Positions 17,441 to 26,069 of a DNA stretch of 64,000 nt are shown piece after piece. Below the pieces are notes generated by a model that did no database searches, had not been told where the DNA came from, and was given only the letters and a program-made list of their open reading frames with translations. Made by a program: the position numbers and the translations under genes. Numbering within the stretch: position 1 is the stretch's first letter; every line of letters starts with the position of its first letter. This stretch comes from Halobacillus sp. Nhm2S1 (GTDB lineage Bacteria; Bacillota; Bacilli; Bacillales; Halobacillaceae), in the NCBI RefSeq assembly GCF_019599545.1, contig NZ_JAIEZV010000003.1, positions 1 through 64,000 of the forward strand, written 5' to 3'.

Positions 17441-17884
17441 TTAAAAAGGCACTTCCGTTAATTTTTCATTTATATATGAAGCTAACAAGTATTGCGCCTC
17501 AAATTCACGTCCTGGAATAATCGTCATATCACCAGCCTCGCTCTCCGTAGTGACATCATTCCAAACATTTTCGATAAGAAAGCTCATTCCTTTATCTGCG
17601 GACTGCTCCATCTCAGCGAAAAGGTCTTTATAACTGATAAACTTCTGGTTGTTTTTATATACCTGGGCTGATAATGAGGTCAGTTGATATTGAGTGAATG
17701 AGCTTGCTTGACATAATTCAACAAGCTTAACCGAATCTTCCATTACGTTATTGGAAGGGATAAAACAACATAAGGTAAATAGTTCACTATGTTGCCCGAT
17801 ATAATTCCCTTTGAGTAATTGCTTGTAGATAGGTAAATAAGAGGGGCGAACTCTTGCCCTTAGAGGTCCAATATCTCCAATCAT
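17441..17884 (-). CDS. 147-residue protein coupled to the DndD-like ATPase, unknown
   Basis: It begins MIGDIGPLRARVRPSYLPIY and is predicted soluble, mostly helical, with no motif I recognise. Its ATG shares bases with the stop of the ATPase gene (ATGA), so the two are tightly coupled. The size and position resemble the small middle component of ABC three-component systems, in which a DndD/SMC-like ATPase is followed by a small adaptor. This is suggested by context only. It is not a recognisable DndE. Confidence 0.6.
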   Translation of the reverse strand: MIGDIGPLRARVRPSYLPIYKQLLKGNYIGQHSELFTLCCFIPSNNVMEDSVKLVELCQASSFTQYQLTSLSAQVYKNNQKFISYKDLFAEMEQSADKGMSFLIENVWNDVTTESEAGDMTIIPGREFEAQYLLASYINEKLTEVPF

Positions 17885-19887
17885 ATTCTCCCACCTCTTT
17901 CTAACTGCTGTTCTCGAATTTGTGTGACGCCTGCTTCGGTACTTTCCAAGCGATAGTAGCGCCCGATGTATCCTAATTGTTCAAATTTCCTCTTAGCCTC
18001 TTCGTCATACTCCCGATCTGTTACAAGTAGCACCCACTGGGATGTAATTTGAGGAATAAAGCTCATTAGATTCTCTTGGTGTTTGGAAGAAAGACGTCCA
18101 AAGGGTGTATCCATAAACAATGGCATTTCAAGTGTTCTCGTACCACCTGCTACTTGGGCTAAGGCTGTAATAAAGCTTAGAGACAGCACTTGTCTTTGCC
18201 CTTGGGAGATGTTAGCAAGAAATGCTTGGCCAAAACAATTGAGAACTTCCAAGGAATAATCCTCATTGACTTTTACTTCTTTTAACATGGCCTGACCACT
18301 TTCATCTAACAAATATTCCAGGTTCTGGGTGGAAGCCATTTCTAAGTCTTCAATAACATCCTTTTCAAACGTGTCGATCATTTTATTCATCGCTCCGATG
18401 GATGATGAAAGAGTTTCTTCTTTTTTGATCAGCTGCTGATGGACACCGCTTTTCACTTTTAGATCACGAATTTTGAGGTCCAACTTCTTGCTTTCAGCGT
18501 CTAACTCAGAGAGTTTATCTCTCCATTGTTGCAATTGATACTGAGCTGTAGATTTTTCCTCTGTTAATTTCTCTCTCTCCTTATTTAAATCCATCAGCTT
18601 GGACTCACTTGAACCGCTTAACTGTTGATTTAATCTTTCCAGTTGATGAGTGACTTCCTCTAACTTCTGCTCTTCCTTTTTCACGGTGTTTAGATGTTGC
18701 TGTAATTCAGTCTCCTTTTCCTGAAGAAACCCATTTAGTTGCATGATTTCCGCTCTTAGATGATGGTAATTCTGATTGGCTTCCTGATTTTGCACGGCGT
18801 TATACAACGCCTGAAGTCTTACATATTCAGGTGAATTCTCTTGGAAATCTCGTCCACAAATACAGGTTAAGTCATGCAACAGCTCCTCTATCCCTTTTGA
18901 ACTCATGGTATCTTCTTGACGATCTTCTCCCAGGTAAAGATCCAGCTGCTTTTTCACTTCTAATAAGACATCTTTGGCAAGGAGAAGAGACATAGTGGAG
19001 TGAAAAGAAGTAAATGCTTCTTTGGCTTCTTGCACTCGTTCCTGTATTTGACTCATTTGACTCTCCAACTGGCTGCGTCTTTGAATCAATTCCTTCTCTT
19101 TTTCAAAACGTTGAAGAGTAAAGTCGATTTCTTCTAACCTGGAAGTGGAATGATCTATGAGGTTTACCAACGAAGCGATCTCTTCTTTTACCTTTTCCTC
19201 TTCCTTTGAAATTTCATCTCTTTGCTTGAGGGCTTTCTTATATTCTCCTGTTGAGTTCTTTTGTAATTCCTTCGTTGTTTTCTTCAATAGGTGCTTTAAC
19301 ACATCTCTAGATTTAATGGCTTGATCAATTTTCAAAAGGTTTCTAATGCCCTGAGAGATCTCTAGCTTTTGTTCTTGATTGGTTCTTGTAAGCCTTTCAA
19401 TCCTTTCACCGTCAAAGAAGAAGTAGTGCTTCACCCGTTCATCCAGTATGCCGTAGATAAAAGCATCAATCTCTTCTTTCTTTGTGATTTTCACTCCACT
19501 AGCATAATCATAGAGGTGTAAGTCAAAAGCAGCTTCGTCTACTTTGTTAGCTTTCTTCCGAGCAATCTGACTTCGATAAAGGGTGTACGTTTTCCCTTCA
19601 TGACTAAAGGTGATTTGAACGTAAGTTTCTACGCCTTTATGTTCGCTCTCAGCATCTTCCTGTAAAGCTTTACTGTTTGCAAGAAGCAATCCTTTGCCTT
19701 GGTCATCTTGTTCCAAAAAACGATCTCCGAACATGGCGTATAGGACAGCTCTATAAAGTCCCGTTTTCCCTCGGCCATTTTCACCTAGAATAACGGTGAC
19801 CATCTGATCGTTTTCGTATGCAAAATTAATCGTCTGCGTTCCATAAAATTGACGAAAATGATGCATTGTTAATTCCTTGATCATCAT
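17881..19887 (-). CDS. DndD/SMC-like AAA ATPase
   Basis: A 668-residue ABC-class ATPase with an SMC/Rad50-like plan. Walker A is GENGRGKT (35-42) and is followed by HYFFFDGERIERL (154-166), a signature of DndD proteins. Long coiled coils run from about 200 to 560, broken by CICGRDF, a reduced zinc-hook-like apex. Near the C-terminus are the ABC signature NISQGQRQVLSLSF and Walker B with D-loop LPLFMDTPFGRLSSKH. No dndB, dndC or dndE lies nearby, so this is not a DNA phosphorothioation cluster. Overlaps of 4 bp with both neighbours place it in the middle of the six-gene operon. It probably senses or holds DNA ends. Confidence 0.85.
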   Translation of the reverse strand: MMIKELTMHHFRQFYGTQTINFAYENDQMVTVILGENGRGKTGLYRAVLYAMFGDRFLEQDDQGKGLLLANSKALQEDAESEHKGVETYVQITFSHEGKTYTLYRSQIARKKANKVDEAAFDLHLYDYASGVKITKKEEIDAFIYGILDERVKHYFFFDGERIERLTRTNQEQKLEISQGIRNLLKIDQAIKSRDVLKHLLKKTTKELQKNSTGEYKKALKQRDEISKEEEKVKEEIASLVNLIDHSTSRLEEIDFTLQRFEKEKELIQRRSQLESQMSQIQERVQEAKEAFTSFHSTMSLLLAKDVLLEVKKQLDLYLGEDRQEDTMSSKGIEELLHDLTCICGRDFQENSPEYVRLQALYNAVQNQEANQNYHHLRAEIMQLNGFLQEKETELQQHLNTVKKEEQKLEEVTHQLERLNQQLSGSSESKLMDLNKEREKLTEEKSTAQYQLQQWRDKLSELDAESKKLDLKIRDLKVKSGVHQQLIKKEETLSSSIGAMNKMIDTFEKDVIEDLEMASTQNLEYLLDESGQAMLKEVKVNEDYSLEVLNCFGQAFLANISQGQRQVLSLSFITALAQVAGGTRTLEMPLFMDTPFGRLSSKHQENLMSFIPQITSQWVLLVTDREYDEEAKRKFEQLGYIGRYYRLESTEAGVTQIREQQLERGGRI

Positions 19888-20072
19888 AAGCGGTCACCTT
19901 CTTTCTTTAACAATTGGTCAATTTTTCGTTCCACTCGTTTACCCGTTGCTTCAATGGATAAAGAACGTTGATTCACTTCATCTAAAGTGATGGACACCAC
20001 TTGCTGAACGAGGGGATCCTCCCCCTCGACCAGTTGTTTTAATTTTAGAGTTAATTCATTTTCATGACTCAT
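19884..20072 (-). CDS. 62-residue operon protein, unknown
   Basis: A small charged helical protein (MSHENELTLKLKQLVEGEDP...), without cysteines or membrane segments. It overlaps the 1420-residue gene by 11 bp and the ATPase gene by 4 bp (ATGA), so it is almost certainly translated. It could be an adaptor or inhibitor, but no family is recognised. Confidence 0.6.
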   Translation of the reverse strand: MSHENELTLKLKQLVEGEDPLVQQVVSITLDEVNQRSLSIEATGKRVERKIDQLLKKEGDRL

Positions 20073-23000
20073 ACGTAAACTCCTTTAAACTTTTCATCAA
20101 AATTTCGTCTCCCTCTATGAGGAAGTCTGTTTCCCCTCTGGTCATTGCTTCTTCTACCTCCTGCAAGATGTCGCCATCTTGGGAGTAAGATAGATTGCGC
20201 AACTCTTTGTTAAAGTCTGAGAGTTTTGCCGCTTTATCAAACCTTGCATCAAGAATATAGGTGATGAATTGTACATTTGTAGCATAAGGCAATGACAAAT
20301 CATCACTGACGACTAGACAGTTGTAAGAACCAAGCAATGACCAGCGCTCATCTTTCTTTAAACAATCAATCAAAAGGTCTTCTGTCCAGATCATGTCGTC
20401 CTTTAGAATTGGAAGGTCTGTAGGTGAGAACAAATCATCAATGGTGAAGACTAGCATTTCCCTTACTTCCATTAAATCTTTTACTCGCTGAAGACAATAG
20501 CGATGAAGTTCTTCTTTCTTCTCTTCATTCCAACCAATGACGTCACGATGAATGTATTCACCGGATCGTCCGCTTGTGTAATAAAAGATGTTTTCTGATC
20601 TTTGCAAGACGTTATCTAAAAGCCGGCCATGTCCACCTAATTCACTTGTAATCCAATCATGTAACTCTTCTCGAGGGACTTCGCTTTCCCACGACTTCAC
20701 ATACTCTTCAACAAGGGAAACCATGGACAACTCGTCTTTATTGATATCTTCTTTCGTTATATAAGGGTGCCTTGGATATCTGACATCTTTATACACTCGC
20801 TTCAACGTGTGATAAAGAAGGTAAGAAGAATGGACTCCATATCCCGCAAGGAAGGTCTGTAATTCCTCGAAGATCCTCCCAATCTGTATAATTGGCTGAT
20901 CCTCCAGCAACTCTTCTACACGATCAATGACTGGTTGGTATGTTTCCTTTGTAATGTGATCATAGTAGGAAAGCAGCGTATAGAACCCGTGTTTATATTG
21001 AATAACCTCATCATCACTAGATAAGTTATATTGCAGGGTGAATTCCTTCCACCCTCTTTTATGAACAAATTCCTCACGTAGCTCACCGTATGGAACAGGA
21101 TCTTTATGCTCAGTTAATAGTTTACGAATCCAATCCTTGTTCTGTCCTATATCAACACCCTGCAGGGATACTTTAGGGAATTTCTGATAGGAGAGTTCTT
21201 CGATTGGGTGCTTTCTAAGGAGAGAGTATAACGCATACTCGTTCGGAATCCCTTTTTCATGAGCCACTTCTTTTACAGACTGATAGATCTTTTGAATATT
21301 TATGGTGTTCGTATGCTCAAGCCATTGAAGTGACTGGTTTTGGACTTCTTTAAGCCAAGCAATATCTTCGTTTACATGGTCTCTATGAATGTAGGTCCCT
21401 CTTCCCCACAAGAGGTGAGTATCCATTAGATCTTCTCGGCCCACGATCGAAGTAAAGGATCGTTCTCCGCGAAAGCTATTTTGTAGATACTGATTAGCTT
21501 TTTGGATAAGCTCTTCTTCCTTTTTGAAAATCTCCACACCTTCGGGATATTCACGCATGACCAATTGAACAATTTCTTTCTTTCCAATAGATCTTAGTAG
21601 GGCACTTCCCTGATTCACCCATTGTATTTCCTCTTTGATACAATCCTCAACAAACCCTATTGGAAGAGTTTGTACATCTGCTTGTTTCTCAGACCATTGC
21701 TTCAGATCTTCTTTGGAAAATAACTTCGCATAAAAAGATTGCTTGAATTCTTTAACCACGTTGTCCACTATCTTCAAGAAAGGCTCAGACTTATATAGCG
21801 TCAGATAGAGTTCATCCATACGTAGAGTAATATCTTCCAACTCTAAAATTTCTGTCATGACATAATGGGACAACCTCTCAAGATAAAACCACTGATTATT
21901 TATGATTGGTTCGCTTTTGAACTTCTCTTTAAAGCGGCTGAGCCAATCGTTGAGTAGTTGAAGGAGTCGTTCGTTGTTCTTTTGTAAGACCTGACGGATA
22001 CGTTCCCTTGTCACCCCTACTTCAGAACCCATTCTTTCTAAAGTTAGATGCTCCCCGAGTTGGAAACTTTCATGTTTCTTCTTCATTAACTCAATATATC
22101 TCGGTTGAATTTTATATTCTTTCTGCAGAGTATCCGAGTGGAAAAGATCTTCTAACAAACGTTCTGATTGTTGAAAGAAATACTGCAAGCGTTCTTCCTC
22201 ATCCATCTGGCTGAGTAGCGCTTGCTGTTGTAATTCATTTTCCAACTCTTTAAATACCTGTGCCAACTGCTGGAAGAACTTTTTAACTTTTCCTCTCCCT
22301 GCACCTTTCCATTGAACAATACTAAGGAAGTCCACAGGCAAATCTCCATACGTATTCACGCCATTATCAGAAAGTTGATTGATAATTGGATTGACTGCTG
22401 AAAATTTAGATTTGTCAATTGGGACATCGCGTAATACTCCTGGAATATCTATACTTTCTTTATCAAAGATGATCACTTCTCCTTGCTTTTCATAGGAGAT
22501 GGAATCCTCTTTAACTGGAGTTTGATCTTCTTTTTCTACAATTTGCTGCCACAATTTCTTAATGGCTCCAGGACCTACATGCTTGTAGTTTAGATGGAGA
22601 CCATCCATAGAAGATGGTAAATCACCGACTTGCTCCAACCCTTGACTTTGCATTTGACTCAAAAGATTGTTTACACCTAAAAAGTTCTCATGATTCAGTT
22701 CGAGGTTAGCTGTCTTCTCGCTTAATTGAATGGTCTCTTTGCTAAAATTTAGTTTATTCGTGACAACCTTTTCTCCTGAGAAATCGCCCTTCTTTACTTC
22801 TGTTTCCTCATAGGTTTGTAGGAATGTCAACAGATCCTTATATAAATCTTTAAACAACCATTGGAGAGAAGATAAAGAAAGACCATTTAGTTGGTGCATC
22901 GTTATAACCCCTGCTTCTTCCAAACGTTGCGCGTACGTTTGTGGCAACCATGCCTTTAACGGTCTGTCTTTTAAATGAGACAGGTTTAACCAATACTCTT

Positions 23001-24324
23001 CATCAATTTCATTAACTGGCTGAAACTGGTTCAATCTCCCCGTGAAACGTACACCTATCAGGTAGAGCTGATGTACAAGTTGATAAAACCATTCGCGATC
23101 ATTCATATAGATATCTCGAAGAAGTTGATCAGACAAATCTGAAACTCTTTGCACTTCTTTTTGTGTTTTCAACTGCTCTAGCGGTGTATTTTCAAAGGTT
23201 GCTAGATCTACAGCCTTTATATTCTCTGGATAGTACAGCTGACCATTTTCTTCAAAGGTCATGTTATTTTTACAAAAGAATTCAACGGAGAGAACCTTCT
23301 CCACTGTCTTTTCTTCTTGTTCCGCTTTATCTTTCTCTTGTTCAGGTGTTACTTCCGTTTCAGGTTGCTCAATTACTTTTTCATCTGTATCTGAAGTTGC
23401 TTTTGGACTTTGAGGTTCCTGATTTGTATCAGGCTGCTTTTTCAGCCGTTCTCTTTCCTCTTCCTTATTCTCAGGCCATTTATTTAACATGAACCATGCC
23501 GGCTTCTTGTTTGTAGATTTAGATCCCCGTTTCGCAAAACGGAAATAAACGTTATATTTCTTTAATTGAAAGAGAACATCCTTCAATTCCCATCCGCCAA
23601 TCACCCATATGGCTCCGTTATTTGGCCGTTTGTCTAATACCTCAAGCCCATGTTCCTCTTCTAAGTATTGAAATAAGGCATAAGGGACATTTGATTCCCC
23701 GTTCTCTTGCTTTTCTAATTTAGGTTCGGAATCCATCTTACCCTCGTTCGGTTCTTGAGGTGCAGGCACATGGTCCTTTATTTTTTTCAGCTCTTCAATT
23801 TCCTTTTTCATTTCTTGCCACTGCTTACCCACGACAGATTCCAGGGATTCATTTAGCAAAGGCTGAAGTACATTAGTCAATTCCTCTTTATCTAATGATG
23901 CGTCTTTTTTTGGTTTGGGCAGTTCATAGATAGGAGTTTGATAGTCAAAACTCACGTAAAGCTGGACATACCACACAGAGAGATCATACATATGTCTATG
24001 AGCACGAATCGCATGTTCGACATCTCCAAAGTTTGGTTCATGGGCCGCTTTGTTTCCTGACTTACGTAACCAATCAAACTTCTTGAAGATATCTACTTCA
24101 ATCGCTTCTTTTCGCAGAAGCTTATGTAAACGATCGACATGTTTCGTTTCATACACCTGTTCGGTTCCTTCTTGTTTGGCTACTAACTTCCCTAGGTGTT
24201 CGCCATATAAGCGTGCCTGAACGAGCGCACTATTCGGTTGTTCATATAATAAAGCTTCAACTTTTTCTCCGATTTCCACAAATTCTGGAGCCACATCTTT
24301 CATAAATGAAAAGATAGAATTCAT
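20062..24324 (-). CDS. 1420-residue protein with DUF4145, alpha-CTD-like and sigma-region-4 segments
   Basis: First gene of the six-gene operon; ATG 24324 has AAAGGAG 8 bases upstream. Residues 1-145 resemble DUF4145 (FDWLRKSGNKAAHEPNFGDV), a helical domain seen at the N-terminus of type I restriction HsdR subunits and other defence proteins. Residues 185-345 are a charged linker around one globular patch (212-285). Segments near 460-490, 550-595 and 640-690 look like the helix-hairpin-helix of RNA polymerase alpha-CTD (SDNGVNTYGDLP). Residues 755-795 form a sigma region 4 HTH (LGEHLTLERMGSEVGVTRERIRQVL). The C-terminal half has winged-helix-like repeats with TYIHRD/EYIHRD at 977-982 and 1256-1261. 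No catalytic motif is seen. It is probably the DNA-recognition or scaffold subunit, or it contacts RNA polymerase. Confidence 0.75.
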   Translation of the reverse strand: MNSIFSFMKDVAPEFVEIGEKVEALLYEQPNSALVQARLYGEHLGKLVAKQEGTEQVYETKHVDRLHKLLRKEAIEVDIFKKFDWLRKSGNKAAHEPNFGDVEHAIRAHRHMYDLSVWYVQLYVSFDYQTPIYELPKPKKDASLDKEELTNVLQPLLNESLESVVGKQWQEMKKEIEELKKIKDHVPAPQEPNEGKMDSEPKLEKQENGESNVPYALFQYLEEEHGLEVLDKRPNNGAIWVIGGWELKDVLFQLKKYNVYFRFAKRGSKSTNKKPAWFMLNKWPENKEEERERLKKQPDTNQEPQSPKATSDTDEKVIEQPETEVTPEQEKDKAEQEEKTVEKVLSVEFFCKNNMTFEENGQLYYPENIKAVDLATFENTPLEQLKTQKEVQRVSDLSDQLLRDIYMNDREWFYQLVHQLYLIGVRFTGRLNQFQPVNEIDEEYWLNLSHLKDRPLKAWLPQTYAQRLEEAGVITMHQLNGLSLSSLQWLFKDLYKDLLTFLQTYEETEVKKGDFSGEKVVTNKLNFSKETIQLSEKTANLELNHENFLGVNNLLSQMQSQGLEQVGDLPSSMDGLHLNYKHVGPGAIKKLWQQIVEKEDQTPVKEDSISYEKQGEVIIFDKESIDIPGVLRDVPIDKSKFSAVNPIINQLSDNGVNTYGDLPVDFLSIVQWKGAGRGKVKKFFQQLAQVFKELENELQQQALLSQMDEEERLQYFFQQSERLLEDLFHSDTLQKEYKIQPRYIELMKKKHESFQLGEHLTLERMGSEVGVTRERIRQVLQKNNERLLQLLNDWLSRFKEKFKSEPIINNQWFYLERLSHYVMTEILELEDITLRMDELYLTLYKSEPFLKIVDNVVKEFKQSFYAKLFSKEDLKQWSEKQADVQTLPIGFVEDCIKEEIQWVNQGSALLRSIGKKEIVQLVMREYPEGVEIFKKEEELIQKANQYLQNSFRGERSFTSIVGREDLMDTHLLWGRGTYIHRDHVNEDIAWLKEVQNQSLQWLEHTNTINIQKIYQSVKEVAHEKGIPNEYALYSLLRKHPIEELSYQKFPKVSLQGVDIGQNKDWIRKLLTEHKDPVPYGELREEFVHKRGWKEFTLQYNLSSDDEVIQYKHGFYTLLSYYDHITKETYQPVIDRVEELLEDQPIIQIGRIFEELQTFLAGYGVHSSYLLYHTLKRVYKDVRYPRHPYITKEDINKDELSMVSLVEEYVKSWESEVPREELHDWITSELGGHGRLLDNVLQRSENIFYYTSGRSGEYIHRDVIGWNEEKKEELHRYCLQRVKDLMEVREMLVFTIDDLFSPTDLPILKDDMIWTEDLLIDCLKKDERWSLLGSYNCLVVSDDLSLPYATNVQFITYILDARFDKAAKLSDFNKELRNLSYSQDGDILQEVEEAMTRGETDFLIEGDEILMKSLKEFTYES

Positions 24325-24443
24325 TTTATTTACTCCTTTTTTACACAGTATTACAAAGTTGTTACAAATTCTTCATTTATTTTATCATAGAAAACTCGTT
24401 AGATTTAGGGGATCGTTTACATTTCTTTTGGCAATTTTTATAT

Positions 24444-24495
24444 TTTTAGTATAACGATGTGGGAATACAAAAATATGCATACCCAACAAACGTTC
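24444..24495 (-). promoter_or_regulatory. GAAC-N4-GTTGGG element, site 1, with -10 region
   Basis: Upstream of the six-gene operon. On the minus strand it reads GAACGTTTGTTGGG (24495-24482), then TATGCATATTTTTG, CCC and CGTTATACT. The order and spacing match site 3 almost base for base, and the core matches site 2. The core resembles a Gram-positive LexA box (GAAC-N4-GTTC) with one half altered. TATACT may be the -10 of the operon promoter. Read on the plus strand, the same DNA can also fold (ACCCA/TGGGT, GTTCG/CGAAC) before a T run. Confidence 0.5.
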
Positions 24496-24594
24496 GAGAC
24501 TTTACCGAACGAGATATGTAAGGGCTGGGTCTGCTTTTTTGTTTGTTCCCTTCTGTGGTTTTGCTTAATAGTTAAAGAAAAAGTCAAAAAAATA

Positions 24595-24640
24595 AGACCT
24601 ATATGAAAGAAGTTGTAATTGACTTCTTTCATATAGGTCT
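24595..24640 (-). terminator. terminator of the XRE operon
   Basis: A perfect 19-bp stem (24595-24613 with 24622-24640) and an 8-base loop, followed on the minus strand by TATTTTTTTGACTTTTTC. It lies 6 bp beyond the small gene that follows the XRE regulator, which supports that short gene as real. Confidence 0.8.
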
Positions 24641-24645
24641 ACATC

Positions 24646-24837
24646 CTAATATTCGTTTAAATCACATTCCTTAATTGATGTTAGTATACCCTGAACTGCT
24701 TCAACCTTATTTGCAGCCTCCACTTTGTAGTGACGGTTGTAAAATTTGGTCATAGCAATACATTGATCCGCTTGATAAATCTCAATAAATAACGGAACAC
24801 GCTTAACTTCAAGGTACAAATACTCTTTATAAAATAT
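24646..24837 (-). CDS. small protein downstream of the XRE regulator, non-canonical start
   Basis: An open frame of about 63 codons encodes FYKEYLYLEVKRVPLFIEIY, then QADQCIAMTKFYNRHYKVEA and ANKVEAVQGI, and stops at TAG 24648-24646. The residue pattern is clearly protein-like. The stop of the XRE gene is built into an AGGAGGG ribosome binding site, with the next codons GAG-GGA-ACA-TAC-ATA. No ATG or GTG lies at a proper distance: ATA (24837-24835) has ideal spacing, and a TTG at 24819 has only a weak site. Either a rare AUA start is used or a start codon has been lost. A strong terminator follows 6 bp later. Confidence 0.5.
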   Translation of the reverse strand: MFYKEYLYLEVKRVPLFIEIYQADQCIAMTKFYNRHYKVEAANKVEAVQGILTSIKECDLNEY

Positions 24838-24849
24838 GTATGTTCCCTC

Positions 24850-25101
24850 CTAACGATTATTATCCGGTGTATCATTGACTTCTACGACCAATGAACTAGC
24901 GGGTACCTCAAGGACATAAGCAATCCTATATAGCATAGGTAGTCTCGGGGCTCTGAGACCTCGCTCGATAAAACTGATATATGTCCGATCAATACCAACT
25001 AAATAAGCGAACTCTTCCTGTGATATTCCTCTTCCTTCTCGCAAGTGCTTAATTTGTTTCCCGACAGCTTTTCGTACTTTAACATCATAATCTTTTCCCA
25101 T
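24850..25101 (-). CDS. XRE family transcriptional regulator
   Basis: An 83-residue single-domain HTH protein. The motif ISQEEFAYLVGIDRTYISFI, followed by ERGLRAPRLPMLYRIAYVL, is a classic Cro/C1-type HTH with the second-helix pattern of small restriction-modification controller-like proteins. ATG 25101 is chosen as the start of the conserved domain; a GTG at 25137 would add 12 residues with no ribosome binding site. It is divergent from the metalloprotease gene and lies between the six-gene operon and the type I restriction genes, so it may control either. A perfect TTAAT-G-ATTAA palindrome (25187-25197) upstream could be its operator. Confidence 0.85.
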   Translation of the reverse strand: MGKDYDVKVRKAVGKQIKHLREGRGISQEEFAYLVGIDRTYISFIERGLRAPRLPMLYRIAYVLEVPASSLVVEVNDTPDNNR

Positions 25102-25207
25102 AGTGAAATCTTCTAATTGAATGAAGAAGACCACCACGTACGGGGAGTCACATGTAATAAGTTTCCAAAAATCTTCATATCACATTAATCATTAAGTAAA
25201 AAGAATT

Positions 25208-25225
25208 CATACCCAACAAATGTTC
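25208..25225. promoter_or_regulatory. GAAC-N4-GTTGGG element, site 2
   Basis: On the minus strand GAACATTTGTTGGGTATG, identical to site 1 at 17 of 18 positions. It lies between the divergent XRE and YgjP-like genes and could serve either. On the plus strand, a GTTATCCT similar to the site 3 -10 region lies about 35 bases further on, just before the metalloprotease gene. Confidence 0.5.
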
Positions 25226-25297
25226 TGGTTTATATTCTTTTTTCGTTCGTTACGTGTTATCCTATCTAAAGAAAAAACATAAAGGTATGTGATCTAG

Positions 25298-26029
25298 ATG
25301 CCCCAAGTCCAATACGGCACAACCACCATAGACTATGAATTACTAAACATGAAACGAAAAGACTTGAAAATCACTGTGGATCTAGTGAACGGCGTGCAAG
25401 TAGCAGCTCCAGAAGAGACCAGTTTGGAAACGATAGAAAAAGCCATCAAACAAAGAGCTTCCTGGATTACAAGTAAATTGCGGGAGATTGAGCAAGTCCA
25501 CACCCCTTCTTTTAAGAAGGAATATGTGAGTGGGGAGAAGTTTCCCTATCTAGGTCGTCACTATCGGTTGAAAGTTCATAAAGAGGCTGTTCCTACACCA
25601 GTATTGAAGTTTCACCAGGGGAAGTTTATTGCAATTGTTCCACGCGATTGGGAATACGAACAAGTGGAAAAGGTTCTCGAAGCAAAGCTCATTCAATGGT
25701 ATCGCGATCATGGCATAGTAAAAGTAAAAGAACGCGCGGAGATTTATAAAGAAATTCTCGGTGTATCCCCGAACTCTCTACAATTACGTACGCAACATAA
25801 ACGTTGGGGAACATGTACACCTAACGGGGATATTTACTTGAACTGGCGAATTGTCATGGCTCCTGTTTCCGTCATCGACTACGTGATCGTCCATGAACTT
25901 GCTCATTTGATTGTTCCCGAGCATAATGAAAAGTTTTGGAATGTCGTCCAGTCGGTTCTTTTTGATTATGAAAAAAGCAAAGAGTGGTTACGAGTTCAAG
26001 GAATGGAACTACACACAATAGGTTCATAA
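25298..26029 (+). CDS. YgjP-like zinc metalloprotease (DUF45/M48-type)
   Basis: A 243-residue protein of the YgjP/SprT-like gluzincin group. The zinc-binding helix is VIVHELAHLIVPEHNEKFW, with HELAH and a third ligand His in PEHNEKFW. The QHKRWGTCTPNGDIYLNWR segment before it is characteristic of DUF45. The N-terminal half has a beta-rich region typical of the family. Genes of this family are very often next to type I restriction-modification genes, as here, where hsdR converges on it 40 bp away. Its role there is not established; cleavage of a restriction subunit has been a natural guess. Confidence 0.9.
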   Translation: MPQVQYGTTTIDYELLNMKRKDLKITVDLVNGVQVAAPEETSLETIEKAIKQRASWITSKLREIEQVHTPSFKKEYVSGEKFPYLGRHYRLKVHKEAVPTPVLKFHQGKFIAIVPRDWEYEQVEKVLEAKLIQWYRDHGIVKVKERAEIYKEILGVSPNSLQLRTQHKRWGTCTPNGDIYLNWRIVMAPVSVIDYVIVHELAHLIVPEHNEKFWNVVQSVLFDYEKSKEWLRVQGMELHTIGS

Positions 26030-26065
26030 AAAGGCAAGGTACCCAAACTTGGGACCTTGCCTTTT
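26029..26065. terminator. bidirectional terminator between ygjP-like and hsdR
   Basis: AAAGGCAAGGT-ACCCA and TGGG-ACCTTGCCTTT form a strong stem with a 4-base loop, flanked by an A run and by TTTTG. It sits exactly between two convergent genes. Confidence 0.8.
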
Positions 26066-26069
26066 GTTA

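Noticed and set aside
17441-20072. DNA phosphorothioation (Dnd) system
   Set aside because: The ATPase looks like DndD, but no DndC-like PAPS reductase, DndB, DndE or DptFGH is present among the neighbours.
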